DNA of 64,000 nucleotides from Acidimicrobiales bacterium (GTDB lineage Bacteria > Actinomycetota > Acidimicrobiia > Acidimicrobiales > Poriferisodalaceae): the NCBI GenBank assembly GCA_041394185.1, contig JAWKIQ010000006.1:1-64000 (forward strand). The letters run 5' to 3'. Of the stretch, positions 35,472-43,378 are shown piece by piece. Every line of letters begins with the position of its first letter. Position 1 is the stretch's first letter. A model generated the notes under the pieces. The model did no database searches. It was not told the DNA's origin and saw nothing but the letters and a program-made list of their open reading frames with translations. The translations under genes were made by a program, and so were the position numbers.

Positions 35472-36284
35472 ATGCTCGGGTTGATAGGCCTCGACTTCGA
35501 CGGCACCCTGCTGCGATCGGATCGCACCGTGTCAGAGCGAACCAACGCCGCGCTCGATCTGGCCGCCGACATGGGCTGGGTGGTGGTGGGCGCTACAGGT
35601 CGCTCGCTCGAACTGGCACAGCCCATCGCCGACATGGTGCCGTCGATGAGCTACCTGGCTTGCGCCAACGGTTCGCTGGTGGTCGATCGCCGCACTGGTG
35701 TCGTCTGCCTTGATTCGTTGGTCGAAACCCCGGCCATCGTCGCAGCTGCGTCGCGCGTTCGCGCGACCCTGCCGTCGGTGCGGCTGGGCTTCGACCTGGC
35801 CGACGGATCGCTCATTTGGGAGCGAGGTTTCGAGCGCTTCATGAGCTTGCGCAAGCTGGATGATCCGGCCGAGGACGGGTTGGCGGCTCTCCTGGCGCTG
35901 GCGCCCCGTGCGGTGCGAAAGATGATCGCCGTCGACAGCGCCATCGACCCCCACGACCTGGTCGCAGTGCTGGTCGACGCGTTGGGTGTGGTGGCCGACG
36001 GTCTGCGGGTCGCCCACTCGGGACTGCCGTTCGTCGAGATCGGGGCCCCAGGGGTGTCGAAGGCATCGGCCCTGGCGTGGCTGGCGCAACACCTGGGAAT
36101 CGAGAGCCGATCGTGTGTGGTGTTCGGCGATGAGGTCAACGATCACGAGATGCTTACGTGGGCGGGAACCGGTGTGGCGATGGGAAACGCAGGTGAGGTC
36201 ACCAAGTCGATCGCAGACCATGTCACCGCGTCGAACGACCTGGACGGTGTTGCCGCGTTCTTGGAGAGCGCTTTGTTCAGCTGA
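35472..36284 (+). CDS. Cof-type HAD phosphatase
   Basis: A 270-residue enzyme of HAD subfamily IIB. Motif I is LDFDGTLLRSD (7-17), motif II GATGRSLE, motif III Lys in GVSKASALAWLA and motif IV FGDEVNDHEML. The large C2 cap lies between II and III. Cof enzymes dephosphorylate sugar phosphates, FMN or similar; the substrate is open. The ATG at 35472 lies 11 bases after the stop of the binding-protein gene; TAGTGT (35458-35463) could be a -10 overlapping that stop. Confidence 0.88.
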   Translation: MLGLIGLDFDGTLLRSDRTVSERTNAALDLAADMGWVVVGATGRSLELAQPIADMVPSMSYLACANGSLVVDRRTGVVCLDSLVETPAIVAAASRVRATLPSVRLGFDLADGSLIWERGFERFMSLRKLDDPAEDGLAALLALAPRAVRKMIAVDSAIDPHDLVAVLVDALGVVADGLRVAHSGLPFVEIGAPGVSKASALAWLAQHLGIESRSCVVFGDEVNDHEMLTWAGTGVAMGNAGEVTKSIADHVTASNDLDGVAAFLESALFS

Positions 36285-36348
36285 ACCTCGTCCGAGGGGT
36301 TGCGGGCCCCGGCACCACTACCCGGCAGCGGCTGGTTTGTGGGTCTTC

Positions 36349-36369
36349 GCGTCCGGCTCTTAGCGACAA
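36349..36369 (+). repeat. 21-bp repeat copy upstream of the DUF222/HNH gene
   Basis: It starts GCGTCCGGCTC and ends TTAGCGACAA, identical to the reverse complement of 14627-14647 and close to 14555-14575. It lies 70 bases before the HNH start and is followed by a T-rich stretch. The remainder of 36285-36439 shows only a short CCTCG/CGAGG hairpin and the -10 TAGGGT (36427-36432), seven bases before the HNH GTG. Confidence 0.6.
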
Positions 36370-36439
36370 CTGGGGTTTTTGTTCTGTTGTGGGGTTGACG
36401 CTGGGTTGGGTGTCCCACCCCCTGTTTAGGGTTTGTGGC

Positions 36440-37723
36440 GTGACAGAGGTGCGGGTGGTGCTTAGCGGCGCCGAGCAACTAGAGGTGATGGATGTGGCCG
36501 GGCTCGAGGCCGAGCTCGGTGGTGTTCGTCGTGTGCGTGCCCGTTTGGACGGTCACGAAGCCCGTTTGTTGACCGCTCTGACCAAGGCCCGTCAGCGTGC
36601 TGCGAACCGCAAGGGCAAAGAACCTGGCCCAGAAGCTGGTTCGGGGTCGGAGTCCCAGGGTGCACCCGATCCTGGGCCGCCTGCGCCGTCGCGTAGGGCC
36701 CAGCGTGAGGCCGAAGCCAGGTCACAGCGACTGACAGCCAATCCCGATGTGGCCGAGGCGTTGGAAGCCGGGGAGATCAACTCCGAACAAGCCGACTACC
36801 TGACCAACACCGACCTAGCCGACGGCATCAAAACCCGACTGCTGGCAGATGCGATGGGCCAGTCGGCTGACGAGACCAGGGCGGCGGTTCGTGAGGCCGA
36901 ACGCGAACAAACCCGCGACGACCCTGAAGAACGCCTAGCGCGTCAACGCAGGCGCAGGCGAGGGTCGTGTGGGATCGACGGTGACGACATGATCTGGTTC
37001 ACCGCAACCCTCGACCCAGTCACAGGTGCGGCGTTGAAAGCCGAATACGACCGCCGTGAGCGTGCCGCGTTCCATCACGACATGCGCACCATCACAGACC
37101 CCCGAAAGCGCAGATCACACCAGCAACGCGGTGCTGACGTGATCGCAAGCATGCTCACAGACGGACTCCTACCAGCCACCACCGCCACAGCGGCCACGGA
37201 ACGGGCCAGGGGTTGTGTGAACCTGATTGTCGACATCGACCAACTCGACAGGCCGGATGGGCTGGCCTACACGATCGACGGCGCCCAGGTGCCGGCATCT
37301 ATCGCACGTTCGATGCTGTGCAGGGCTCAGATCAATGCTTGGTTTCAGCAGGCGGACAGGCGGCTGTTGGATCTGGCATATGACGTCGAGTACGCCACAC
37401 CAACACAGAAGCTGGCCCTGGCCATCCGCGATGGCACATGCAGGTGGTGGCACTGCAACAGCGAAGCCTCACGCTGTGAGGCCCATCATCTGCATCATCG
37501 CGAACACGGCGGAACGACCGACCTCGACAACCTGGCGCTGTTATGCCCACACCACCACGACCGGCTCCACCAAAACGGCAACCGATTGTTCATGGGAGAC
37601 ACACCGGACCACTGGCGACTCGAGGACAGCCACGGCACCGTCATCAGCGAATGGACCAAACCACCACCACGACAACGAAAACCGGCCGGCAAACCACCGA
37701 GCCAAACCACACGACCCGGTTAG
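36440..37723 (+). CDS. DUF222 / HNH endonuclease (13E12-repeat family)
   Basis: A 427-residue protein. The N-terminal DUF222 region (about 1-330, helical and rich in Arg and Ala) is followed by a C-terminal HNH nuclease domain (about 345-380) with CRWWHC, CEAHHLHHREHGGTTDLDNLALLCPHHHDRLH. This layout is that of the REP13E12 proteins of mycobacteria, multicopy in many actinobacteria and sometimes holding phage attachment sites. Base use is visibly different from the neighbours, with many CCACAC/ACCAAC runs and more A in wobble positions, which suggests transfer. GTG 36440 follows TAGGGT by seven bases; the frame is open 17 codons upstream. Its biological role is not established. Confidence 0.88.
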   Translation: MTEVRVVLSGAEQLEVMDVAGLEAELGGVRRVRARLDGHEARLLTALTKARQRAANRKGKEPGPEAGSGSESQGAPDPGPPAPSRRAQREAEARSQRLTANPDVAEALEAGEINSEQADYLTNTDLADGIKTRLLADAMGQSADETRAAVREAEREQTRDDPEERLARQRRRRRGSCGIDGDDMIWFTATLDPVTGAALKAEYDRRERAAFHHDMRTITDPRKRRSHQQRGADVIASMLTDGLLPATTATAATERARGCVNLIVDIDQLDRPDGLAYTIDGAQVPASIARSMLCRAQINAWFQQADRRLLDLAYDVEYATPTQKLALAIRDGTCRWWHCNSEASRCEAHHLHHREHGGTTDLDNLALLCPHHHDRLHQNGNRLFMGDTPDHWRLEDSHGTVISEWTKPPPRQRKPAGKPPSQTTRPG

Positions 37724-37748
37724 TGGCCGGGTGTCCGCGTCCAACAAC

Positions 37749-37764
37749 GACTGGCAAGCCAGTC
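37749..37764. terminator. Bidirectional hairpin between HNH and LOG genes
   Basis: GACTGGC and GCCAGTC are perfect 7-base arms around AA, in the 80-base gap between convergent genes. No T-tract, so a moderate terminator candidate. Confidence 0.4.
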
Positions 37765-37803
37765 TGACTGGCCATCATCCAGCCGACGCCGCCTGCCCTG
37801 GCG

Positions 37804-38970
37804 CTAGGTGGCGTCGCGGCTGTGGTCGGCGATGGCCTCGATCGCTTCCTGTTCGTCGTCGGTGATGACGATCAGGTCCAGCCAGCGCCGGCCCGCTCCA
37901 ACGGCTCGTAGGACATCGATCACCGGCACGTCGCGGGTCCAAAAGCGCCGACCCAGGAACACCATGGGGCTCGGTTCGCCGACGGTCTCGTAGTGGTTCT
38001 GGGTCGCATCCTGGAACACCTCCTGCACGGTTCCTGCCGAACCGGGGGTGAACACGATGCCGTGGGTGGCGATTGTGACCAGGCCATCTTCTCGCACCGA
38101 GTTGGCGAAATACTTGGCGACGTGTGAGGCGAAGGCGTTCGGTGGCTCGTGCCCATAGAGCCAGGTCGGGATGGCGATGCTGTGAACCTCGGGCCCGGTC
38201 GCCGCCGATGCGAGCTGATGGCGGACTCGAAACGCCGCAGCCAGCCAAAGATCCGCCGGATCGAAGTAGGGGGCGACGGCCAGAAGACCCAGAGCCTCGG
38301 ACAGGGCTTCGTCTGGCATCGGTGCCAGATAGGCGCCCAGGTGGGTGGCCTCCATGGCGCCCGGCCCGCCGCCTGAAGCCATCGTGATGCCCCGCCGGGA
38401 CAGGGCCCTCGAAATCCGGGCGACGGCGGCGAACTGTTCGGTCGTGCGATGCAGGCCGTGGCCGCCCATGACCGCCGCGATGCGCCGTCCTTGGGCGAAC
38501 TCGGCCAAGGCGTCGGTCATCGAATGGTCGTGAAGGCGCCTGGCCAGGGTTTCAACGATGTCGGCGCCCGTCGATCGGCCGGTGTCTACCCAGTGGCGAT
38601 AGACCCGGGCGTCGAAGGTCTGGGCGTAGGTACCCGGGTCGTCGGGGTCGAAGCCGCCGTACAGGTCGTCGACCGAATAGAGGCTGTGGCGGCAGGTGGC
38701 GAAGGGTTTGTCGGGAAGTGCGGGAAACACGACTGCGCCCGCATCGAGCAACACGGCGTGCAAGTTCTGAGGGATGGTGCAGCCAATGAGGACCAGTCCG
38801 CCCAGATGCCGTTGTGTGAGGGCGCTGGCAAACGGGGTGAGATCCAGCCCCTGCACCACCACGTCGTGCAGATCGGAGCGGGCGTCGAGCACCTCGCTCA
38901 GATGCGCAACCGAATCGATCTCGACGAGGTGGGACGACCCGAGCGAGTGAGGCGTTGGCTCGGGCGTCAC
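37804..38970 (-). CDS. LOG-family nucleotide hydrolase-like protein
   Basis: A 388-residue protein. The Rossmann-like LOG domain (about 150-380) has VMGGHGLHRT, MASGGGPGAMEAT and the active-site motif FTPGSAGTVQEVFQ (PGGxGTxxE variant, with Ser-Ala in place of Gly-x). The N-terminal 140 residues resemble the extra domain of PpnN-type nucleotide 5'-monophosphate nucleosidases. Such proteins cleave ribose-5-phosphate from nucleotides or cytokinin precursors; older databases misname them lysine decarboxylases. It overlaps the DUF952 gene by four bases. Confidence 0.82.
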   Translation of the reverse strand: MTPEPTPHSLGSSHLVEIDSVAHLSEVLDARSDLHDVVVQGLDLTPFASALTQRHLGGLVLIGCTIPQNLHAVLLDAGAVVFPALPDKPFATCRHSLYSVDDLYGGFDPDDPGTYAQTFDARVYRHWVDTGRSTGADIVETLARRLHDHSMTDALAEFAQGRRIAAVMGGHGLHRTTEQFAAVARISRALSRRGITMASGGGPGAMEATHLGAYLAPMPDEALSEALGLLAVAPYFDPADLWLAAAFRVRHQLASAATGPEVHSIAIPTWLYGHEPPNAFASHVAKYFANSVREDGLVTIATHGIVFTPGSAGTVQEVFQDATQNHYETVGEPSPMVFLGRRFWTRDVPVIDVLRAVGAGRRWLDLIVITDDEQEAIEAIADHSRDAT

Positions 38971-39329
38971 GAGCGGTGTTCGGGCGGAAGTTGGCGCCCA
39001 CCGGACGCGTCAGCGTCCCACGGGTGAACCGCGACGACGGCCGATGTGGGGATGGGGCCGTAGCTGTGGGGGAACTCGCGTCCCACGGTTGGGGCCATCT
39101 CCCACACCAATGCCCCATCTGGCAGTGCCGAGGTGTCGACCTCGAGCAGAATGAGCCCCACGACGCCTGCATAGTGGCGCTCGGTCGTGGCCAGCAGTTC
39201 GTCGCGCGTCGACATGTGGATGAACCCCTCGGCCTCGAGAGATGGGTGGGTATACACACCTTCGAGTTGTGCCTGCTGCCAGGCCTGCGGCGTGCTGATG
39301 TGGAAGACGTTGATGGGTTTGGGCTGCAT
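38967..39329 (-). CDS. DUF952 family protein
   Basis: A 120-residue protein with the DUF952 signature INVFHISTPQAWQQAQLEGVYTHPSLEAEGFIHMST and a conserved HSYGPIP near the end. Structure resembles ADP-ribosyl-binding folds but function is unknown. It overlaps the LOG gene start (ATGA) and likely shares its transcript, which could hint at a nucleotide-related role. Confidence 0.85.
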   Translation of the reverse strand: MQPKPINVFHISTPQAWQQAQLEGVYTHPSLEAEGFIHMSTRDELLATTERHYAGVVGLILLEVDTSALPDGALVWEMAPTVGREFPHSYGPIPTSAVVAVHPWDADASGGRQLPPEHRS

Positions 39330-39348
39330 CGCTACATGTTGGCCCAGG

Positions 39349-39894
39349 TCATGGCCTGGTCATGCGCAACAGGCTCAGGAGCCGGCGCGAAGACCCCTGG
39401 GTCGACCACGCAGCCCTGACGGCCCAGCTGGCGGGGTCGTAGGCATGCAGCACCCACCACCCTGCGGGAACGAACAATGTGTCGCCAGGGTGCAATGTCG
39501 CATTGTGCGGCTCGAGCGAGAGGTGTACTCGCACCGAGGACGCCAAGTCTTCGTGCGAGCTGGTGTCGGAGGCCAGGCGATCGATTGTCGCCGTCGGCAG
39601 CCGTGATCTGTTGGTCACCTTGCGCAGATCGCCGGGGGCGAACACGGCCGCCGATGAAGCCGATGCGACCTGGTGGATGGAAAGGTTGAGCGTCCGGTGT
39701 CGACTGGCCCGCACCAAGACCTCGGAGTCGTCGCCATCATCGGTGCTGGTGCAGGCAGGGTTGGCGAACCGATCGATCTCGGCGTCGAACAGCACCGTCC
39801 ACGAGGGCTCGCCGCGAACCACCATCGGGCGCGACAGGTCGTCGGTGGCCGCCTCGAACATCATGGGGGTCGAGGCCGGCATTTCATCCAGCAC
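39349..39894 (-). CDS. Cupin-like (JmjC/cupin_8-type) protein
   Basis: A 181-residue protein. The clearest motif is LHPGDTLFVPAGWWVLHAYDP (about 135-155), the second metal-binding motif of cupin_8 hydroxylases, in which the position usually held by His is Val-Leu-His here. The first HxD pair is not evident, so metal binding may be lost. Short for a full hydroxylase. The start at 39894 could instead be an in-frame ATG a few codons later. 19 bases separate it from DUF952. Confidence 0.65.
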   Translation of the reverse strand: MLDEMPASTPMMFEAATDDLSRPMVVRGEPSWTVLFDAEIDRFANPACTSTDDGDDSEVLVRASRHRTLNLSIHQVASASSAAVFAPGDLRKVTNRSRLPTATIDRLASDTSSHEDLASSVRVHLSLEPHNATLHPGDTLFVPAGWWVLHAYDPASWAVRAAWSTQGSSRRLLSLLRMTRP

Positions 39895-40003
39895 GGCGCC
39901 ACCCTAGGTGGTTTTGTATTGCCACAAAAGGTGGCTACTCGGCACGGGTTTGGGCGGGTAATCCGCGTGTAAACCGCGCTTCCGATCTGTCACAGTGTGT
40001 GCC

Positions 40004-40453
40004 GTGACGAACGCTTTCAGCACCCGGACCGCCTTAGTGGCGCTGGCCGTCGTGTTGGCGACGGTCGCCGGCAGTTGTTCGGGCGCTTCAGATGCTCCAG
40101 ACGAGGCATCGACCTGTGCTGCGGCAACCGAGCTGTCGTCGGTGCTGGACCGGCTGCGCCACCGCAGCAGCCTCCCCACCCCGTCTCAGCTGCGCTCAGA
40201 TGTCGAGGCGAGCGAGAATCTACTGGGCGTTTTGGCTGACTGGGCTCCCGCCGACCTTCAAGGCGACGTCGCGACCGTGACGGCGGCGGTCGAGGTGTAC
40301 GGCTCGGCCGTGTCGCGCGCCGACTACGACCTGTTGGCTGCCCAAACCCAGTTCAGCACCGACGAGCAGGTGGCGCTGTACGAGCTGGAGAGCGATGTCG
40401 CCTCGAGCGCCATCGACAGTCTCGACGCCTTCGCCGCGTCGTGCGCTCCTTAG
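40004..40453 (+). CDS. Small lipoprotein of unknown function
   Basis: A 149-residue protein with signal peptide and lipobox (ALVALAVVLATVAGSC). The mature part is helical with two Cys (STCAAAT near the start, AASCAP at the end) that may bridge. No family recognised. GTG 40004 gives the standard signal peptide; a GTG nine bases earlier is an alternative. Confidence 0.7.
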   Translation: MTNAFSTRTALVALAVVLATVAGSCSGASDAPDEASTCAAATELSSVLDRLRHRSSLPTPSQLRSDVEASENLLGVLADWAPADLQGDVATVTAAVEVYGSAVSRADYDLLAAQTQFSTDEQVALYELESDVASSAIDSLDAFAASCAP

Positions 40454-40524
40454 CCGACCGCCTTTCGCGGCGGTTTCGACCGCCCACGGTTATCTGGCAT
40501 CGGTGCCGGTCGAATTGACATCAG

Positions 40525-41667
40525 GTGACCTCCAAGTCGCATCGACGCGCGCTCTGGCTGCTGGTACTGCCGCTGACGTTCGCCGCACAGACCGCAAGCA
40601 CGGCAGCAGACGACGGCCAACAGGCCGAGGCCAACGACGCCGTGACACCCGCGGCCGAAGCTCAAGCCGCAAACACCGGCGAACGAGCCGCCGTCGACAT
40701 ACGCGCCTTTGTGCAGGCCCGCGCCGCTGAGAGGGTCGAGGCCGCACAAGCCGGGGACGCCGAGGCCCTGTCGGCTCTGCTGGTGGCCGACGACGATCTC
40801 ATCTCGATGGCAGCCAATGTCCAGGTTGCTGGGTCCGAGCTGGACACAATCCAATTCGAGCACCGAGAATCGATCGACGAGTATCGCGATGCCAAGGACG
40901 TGCTGGACCTGCAGTTGGCCACGCTCTACGCGATAGGTCCGGTTCGCAGCAGGGTCGAGTTCGACGGATCGTCGGTGCTGGACGCCGTGGGGCGCACCAT
41001 CTTGCTCGACTCGGTCTTCGCAGCATCCGAGCAGAGGGTCCTGGACGCCTACCTCGCAACCGAACTTGCTGTCGACGTCGAGGCGCTCGCCGAAAGTCGC
41101 ATCCAGGCCGAGGCCGTTCTGGCCGAGCTGCGCGCCAAGCGGCTCGATGCGTTGCAGACCGCCGAAGCGACCGCCGCCGAGCTGGAGCGCCTGGCCGCGT
41201 TGCCCGACGACGTCGTGTTCCCGGTGGCCGGCGACTACAACTTCGTCGACACGTTCCTGGCTCCGCGGATGTACGGAACCCCAGATGCCCACCGGCACCA
41301 GGGAACCGATGTGTTCGCCCCCGCAGGCACCCCGCTGGTGGCGACCGAGAGGGGCATCGTCGTGCGCATCGGCGAGATCCGCCTGGGTGGCCTGCGGCTG
41401 TGGCTGATCGGCGAATCTGGAACCCACTATTACTACGCCCACTTGTCAGGGTTCGCCGACGTGACCGAGGGTCAGTTCGTCGAAGCCGGAACCGAACTGG
41501 GATATGTGGGCAACACCGGCAACGCCATCAACACCCCGCCACACCTCCACATACAGGTTCACCCGGGTGGAGGCAGGGCGGTGAACCCCTACCCGTTGCT
41601 GCGCCAGTTGGCCGACCGCGATGCCGAGTTGGCCGAACAGGGTCTTGCGCCGCTGGGCCTCGGATGA
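40525..41667 (+). CDS. Secreted M23-type peptidase with helical N-terminal region
   Basis: A 380-residue protein. A signal peptide (RRALWLLVLPLTFAAQTASTAA) is followed by a helical region (about 40-225) and a C-terminal LytM/M23 domain. Zinc and catalytic residues are all present: HRHQGTD (about 254-260), the YYYAHLSG His, and HLHIQV. M23 enzymes cut peptidoglycan cross-bridges. The start is GTG. The helical N-region resembles that of EnvC/RipA-type hydrolases. A paralogue lies at 50783-52112. Confidence 0.88.
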   Translation: MTSKSHRRALWLLVLPLTFAAQTASTAADDGQQAEANDAVTPAAEAQAANTGERAAVDIRAFVQARAAERVEAAQAGDAEALSALLVADDDLISMAANVQVAGSELDTIQFEHRESIDEYRDAKDVLDLQLATLYAIGPVRSRVEFDGSSVLDAVGRTILLDSVFAASEQRVLDAYLATELAVDVEALAESRIQAEAVLAELRAKRLDALQTAEATAAELERLAALPDDVVFPVAGDYNFVDTFLAPRMYGTPDAHRHQGTDVFAPAGTPLVATERGIVVRIGEIRLGGLRLWLIGESGTHYYYAHLSGFADVTEGQFVEAGTELGYVGNTGNAINTPPHLHIQVHPGGGRAVNPYPLLRQLADRDAELAEQGLAPLGLG

Positions 41668-41676
41668 CGCAGCTGC

Positions 41677-42492
41677 TCAGCGGGTGCTGCCGCTGGCAAA
41701 CGCAAAGTACCTACCACGGCGTGTCTCGAGCTCGAGATCGAGACCAAAGGTGGCCGACAGGTTTTCGGCGTTCATCACCTGCTCGATCGGACCACTTGCG
41801 ATGGGCTTGCCGTTGCGCAGCATGAGAGCGTGGGTGAACCCCGGCGGAATCTCGTCGGTGTGATGGGTGATCATCACCATCGCCGGAGTCGCGGGGTCTG
41901 AAGCCAACGAGCCGAGGCTGTCGACCAGCTGCTCGCGTCCGGCGAGGTCGAGACCCGCAGCGGCCTCGTCGAGAACCAGCAGGCCAGGGCTGGTCATCAG
42001 CGTGCGGGCAAGCAGCACCCGTTGCATCTCGCCAGACGACAGCGAACCGAACTGGCGCTCGGCGAATTGCTCGCAGCCCAGCTGAGCCAAACACTGAACA
42101 GCCCGCTTCTTGTCTTCGAGGTCATAGGAATGCCACCACGGCTCGAGGGCGGCGTTCTTGGCCGTCATGACCACGTCGGACGCACTGATGTCGGGGCGGA
42201 GCTGTTCGCGAAACGCCGAGCTGACGACCCCGATGCGCTTTCGCAGCTCTCGCACATCGGTCTGGCCCCACCGTTCGCCCAGCACCTCGACCGTTCCGGT
42301 GCTCGGGTAGCGATACAGCGTCAGGATGCGCACCAGAGAGGTCTTGCCCGAGCCGTTTGGGCCCAGGACGACCCAGCGTGACGACGGCTCGATTTCGAGG
42401 TCGATTGGACCGAGCACTACCGACGAGTCGTACACGACCGAGACATCGGTCAGGCGTGCGGATGGCGCGCTGAAGGGTTGGTTCACACCCAC
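41677..42492 (-). CDS. ABC transporter ATP-binding protein, stand-alone
   Basis: A 271-residue ATPase with Walker A GPNGSGKTS (44-52), Q-loop region VSSAFREQL, signature SLSSGEMQRV, Walker B LLVLDEAAAGLD and switch His in ITHHTDEIP. It resembles ModF/YlmA-type ATPases of the iron-metal subfamily. No permease or binding-protein gene is adjacent, so partner and substrate are unknown. The TetR gene lies 24 bases upstream on the same strand and may control it. Confidence 0.88.
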   Translation of the reverse strand: MGVNQPFSAPSARLTDVSVVYDSSVVLGPIDLEIEPSSRWVVLGPNGSGKTSLVRILTLYRYPSTGTVEVLGERWGQTDVRELRKRIGVVSSAFREQLRPDISASDVVMTAKNAALEPWWHSYDLEDKKRAVQCLAQLGCEQFAERQFGSLSSGEMQRVLLARTLMTSPGLLVLDEAAAGLDLAGREQLVDSLGSLASDPATPAMVMITHHTDEIPPGFTHALMLRNGKPIASGPIEQVMNAENLSATFGLDLELETRRGRYFAFASGSTR

Positions 42493-42516
42493 AGCGTCTC
42501 ACATCAAAGGCAGGGT

Positions 42517-43224
42517 TCAGGCCTTGTCAGCTGAACCCTCGTGGGCGGCCACGATCGATTCGGTGCTGGGCCACTCGGTGGGTATCGGCTGGTTCTTGGC
42601 CCACGTGATCTCGTCTTCGACGGTGGGCTCGGCACAGCCGATGACACCCAGCAGCGAGGGCAGAACCAGGTCGATCCTGCCCTCGAGCGACTGGGGCAGG
42701 TCGCCCGAGCGCAACGACCGCACCAGCTCACATCCCACCGCGGCCAAGGCTTTGGTGTGCCAGGCGCACACCTCGCGGGCGGTGCCAGGGTTGGCGCTGG
42801 ACAAGATGTCATGAACCTGCAGAACGACATCGGGCGTCGGCAGATAGCGAGCGTCGACCAGAGCAGCTATGGCGTCGAGCCAAACGGGGTCGACGGCGGC
42901 GCGATGCATCACCGACAACGCCATCGCGTTGACCAGGCGTGGCAGCGTCGGGGACGGGTCGTTCGAGCGTTCGATCATGTCGAGCACCGAGATCTCGAGC
43001 GCTTCGGCTTCGATTTGAGCTAACGACTCCAACGCCGACGTCTTGTCGTCGAAGTGGTTGTAGAACGTGCCCACGGCTACATCGGCTCGGTCGGTCACCG
43101 ACCCGACGGTCAGGTCTTCTACTCCCGATTGGGCCAGCTCCCTTCGGAGCGAACCCAACAGGTCGAGATGAGTCCTGCGCCTGCGTCGCGTTGCACGATT
43201 TGTCAGTTGAGGCTCACTCGTCAC
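42517..43224 (-). CDS. TetR-family transcriptional regulator
   Basis: A 235-residue protein. The N-terminal HTH is LDLLGSLRRELAQSGVEDLTVGSVTDRADVAVGTFYNHFDDKTS, a textbook TetR pattern. The C-terminal ligand domain is helical. Two inverted repeats lie upstream (43247-43357 and 43279-43292) and are the obvious operator candidates. The start is GTG at 43224. Confidence 0.92.
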   Translation of the reverse strand: MTSEPQLTNRATRRRRRTHLDLLGSLRRELAQSGVEDLTVGSVTDRADVAVGTFYNHFDDKTSALESLAQIEAEALEISVLDMIERSNDPSPTLPRLVNAMALSVMHRAAVDPVWLDAIAALVDARYLPTPDVVLQVHDILSSANPGTAREVCAWHTKALAAVGCELVRSLRSGDLPQSLEGRIDLVLPSLLGVIGCAEPTVEDEITWAKNQPIPTEWPSTESIVAAHEGSADKA

Positions 43225-43246
43225 CGGCGCTGCCGCCTGATGTCGT

Positions 43247-43357
43247 TTCCACCACTACATTCGTTTAGCAGACTTCGGACGGTGACCACCGTGACCGCGA
43301 GATTCATGGGTGGAAGCGATCTCAGGGCTGAAACGTTACTCAGCGTGAGTGGTGGAA
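43247..43357. promoter_or_regulatory. Nested inverted repeats upstream of the TetR gene
   Basis: The outer pair, TTCCACCACT (43247-43256) and AGTGGTGGAA (43348-43357), is perfect over 10 bases. Inside lies a 14-base palindrome, ACGGTGACCACCGT (43279-43292). They occupy the gap 43225-43378 between the TetR start and the stop of the ABC exporter gene. TetR-type autoregulation is inference. Confidence 0.4.
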
Positions 43358-43378
43358 CACCTTTCGCGAAGATGAACT

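Noticed and set aside
37804..38970. Lysine decarboxylase
   Set aside because: Historic mislabel of the LOG family; there is no PLP-binding motif.
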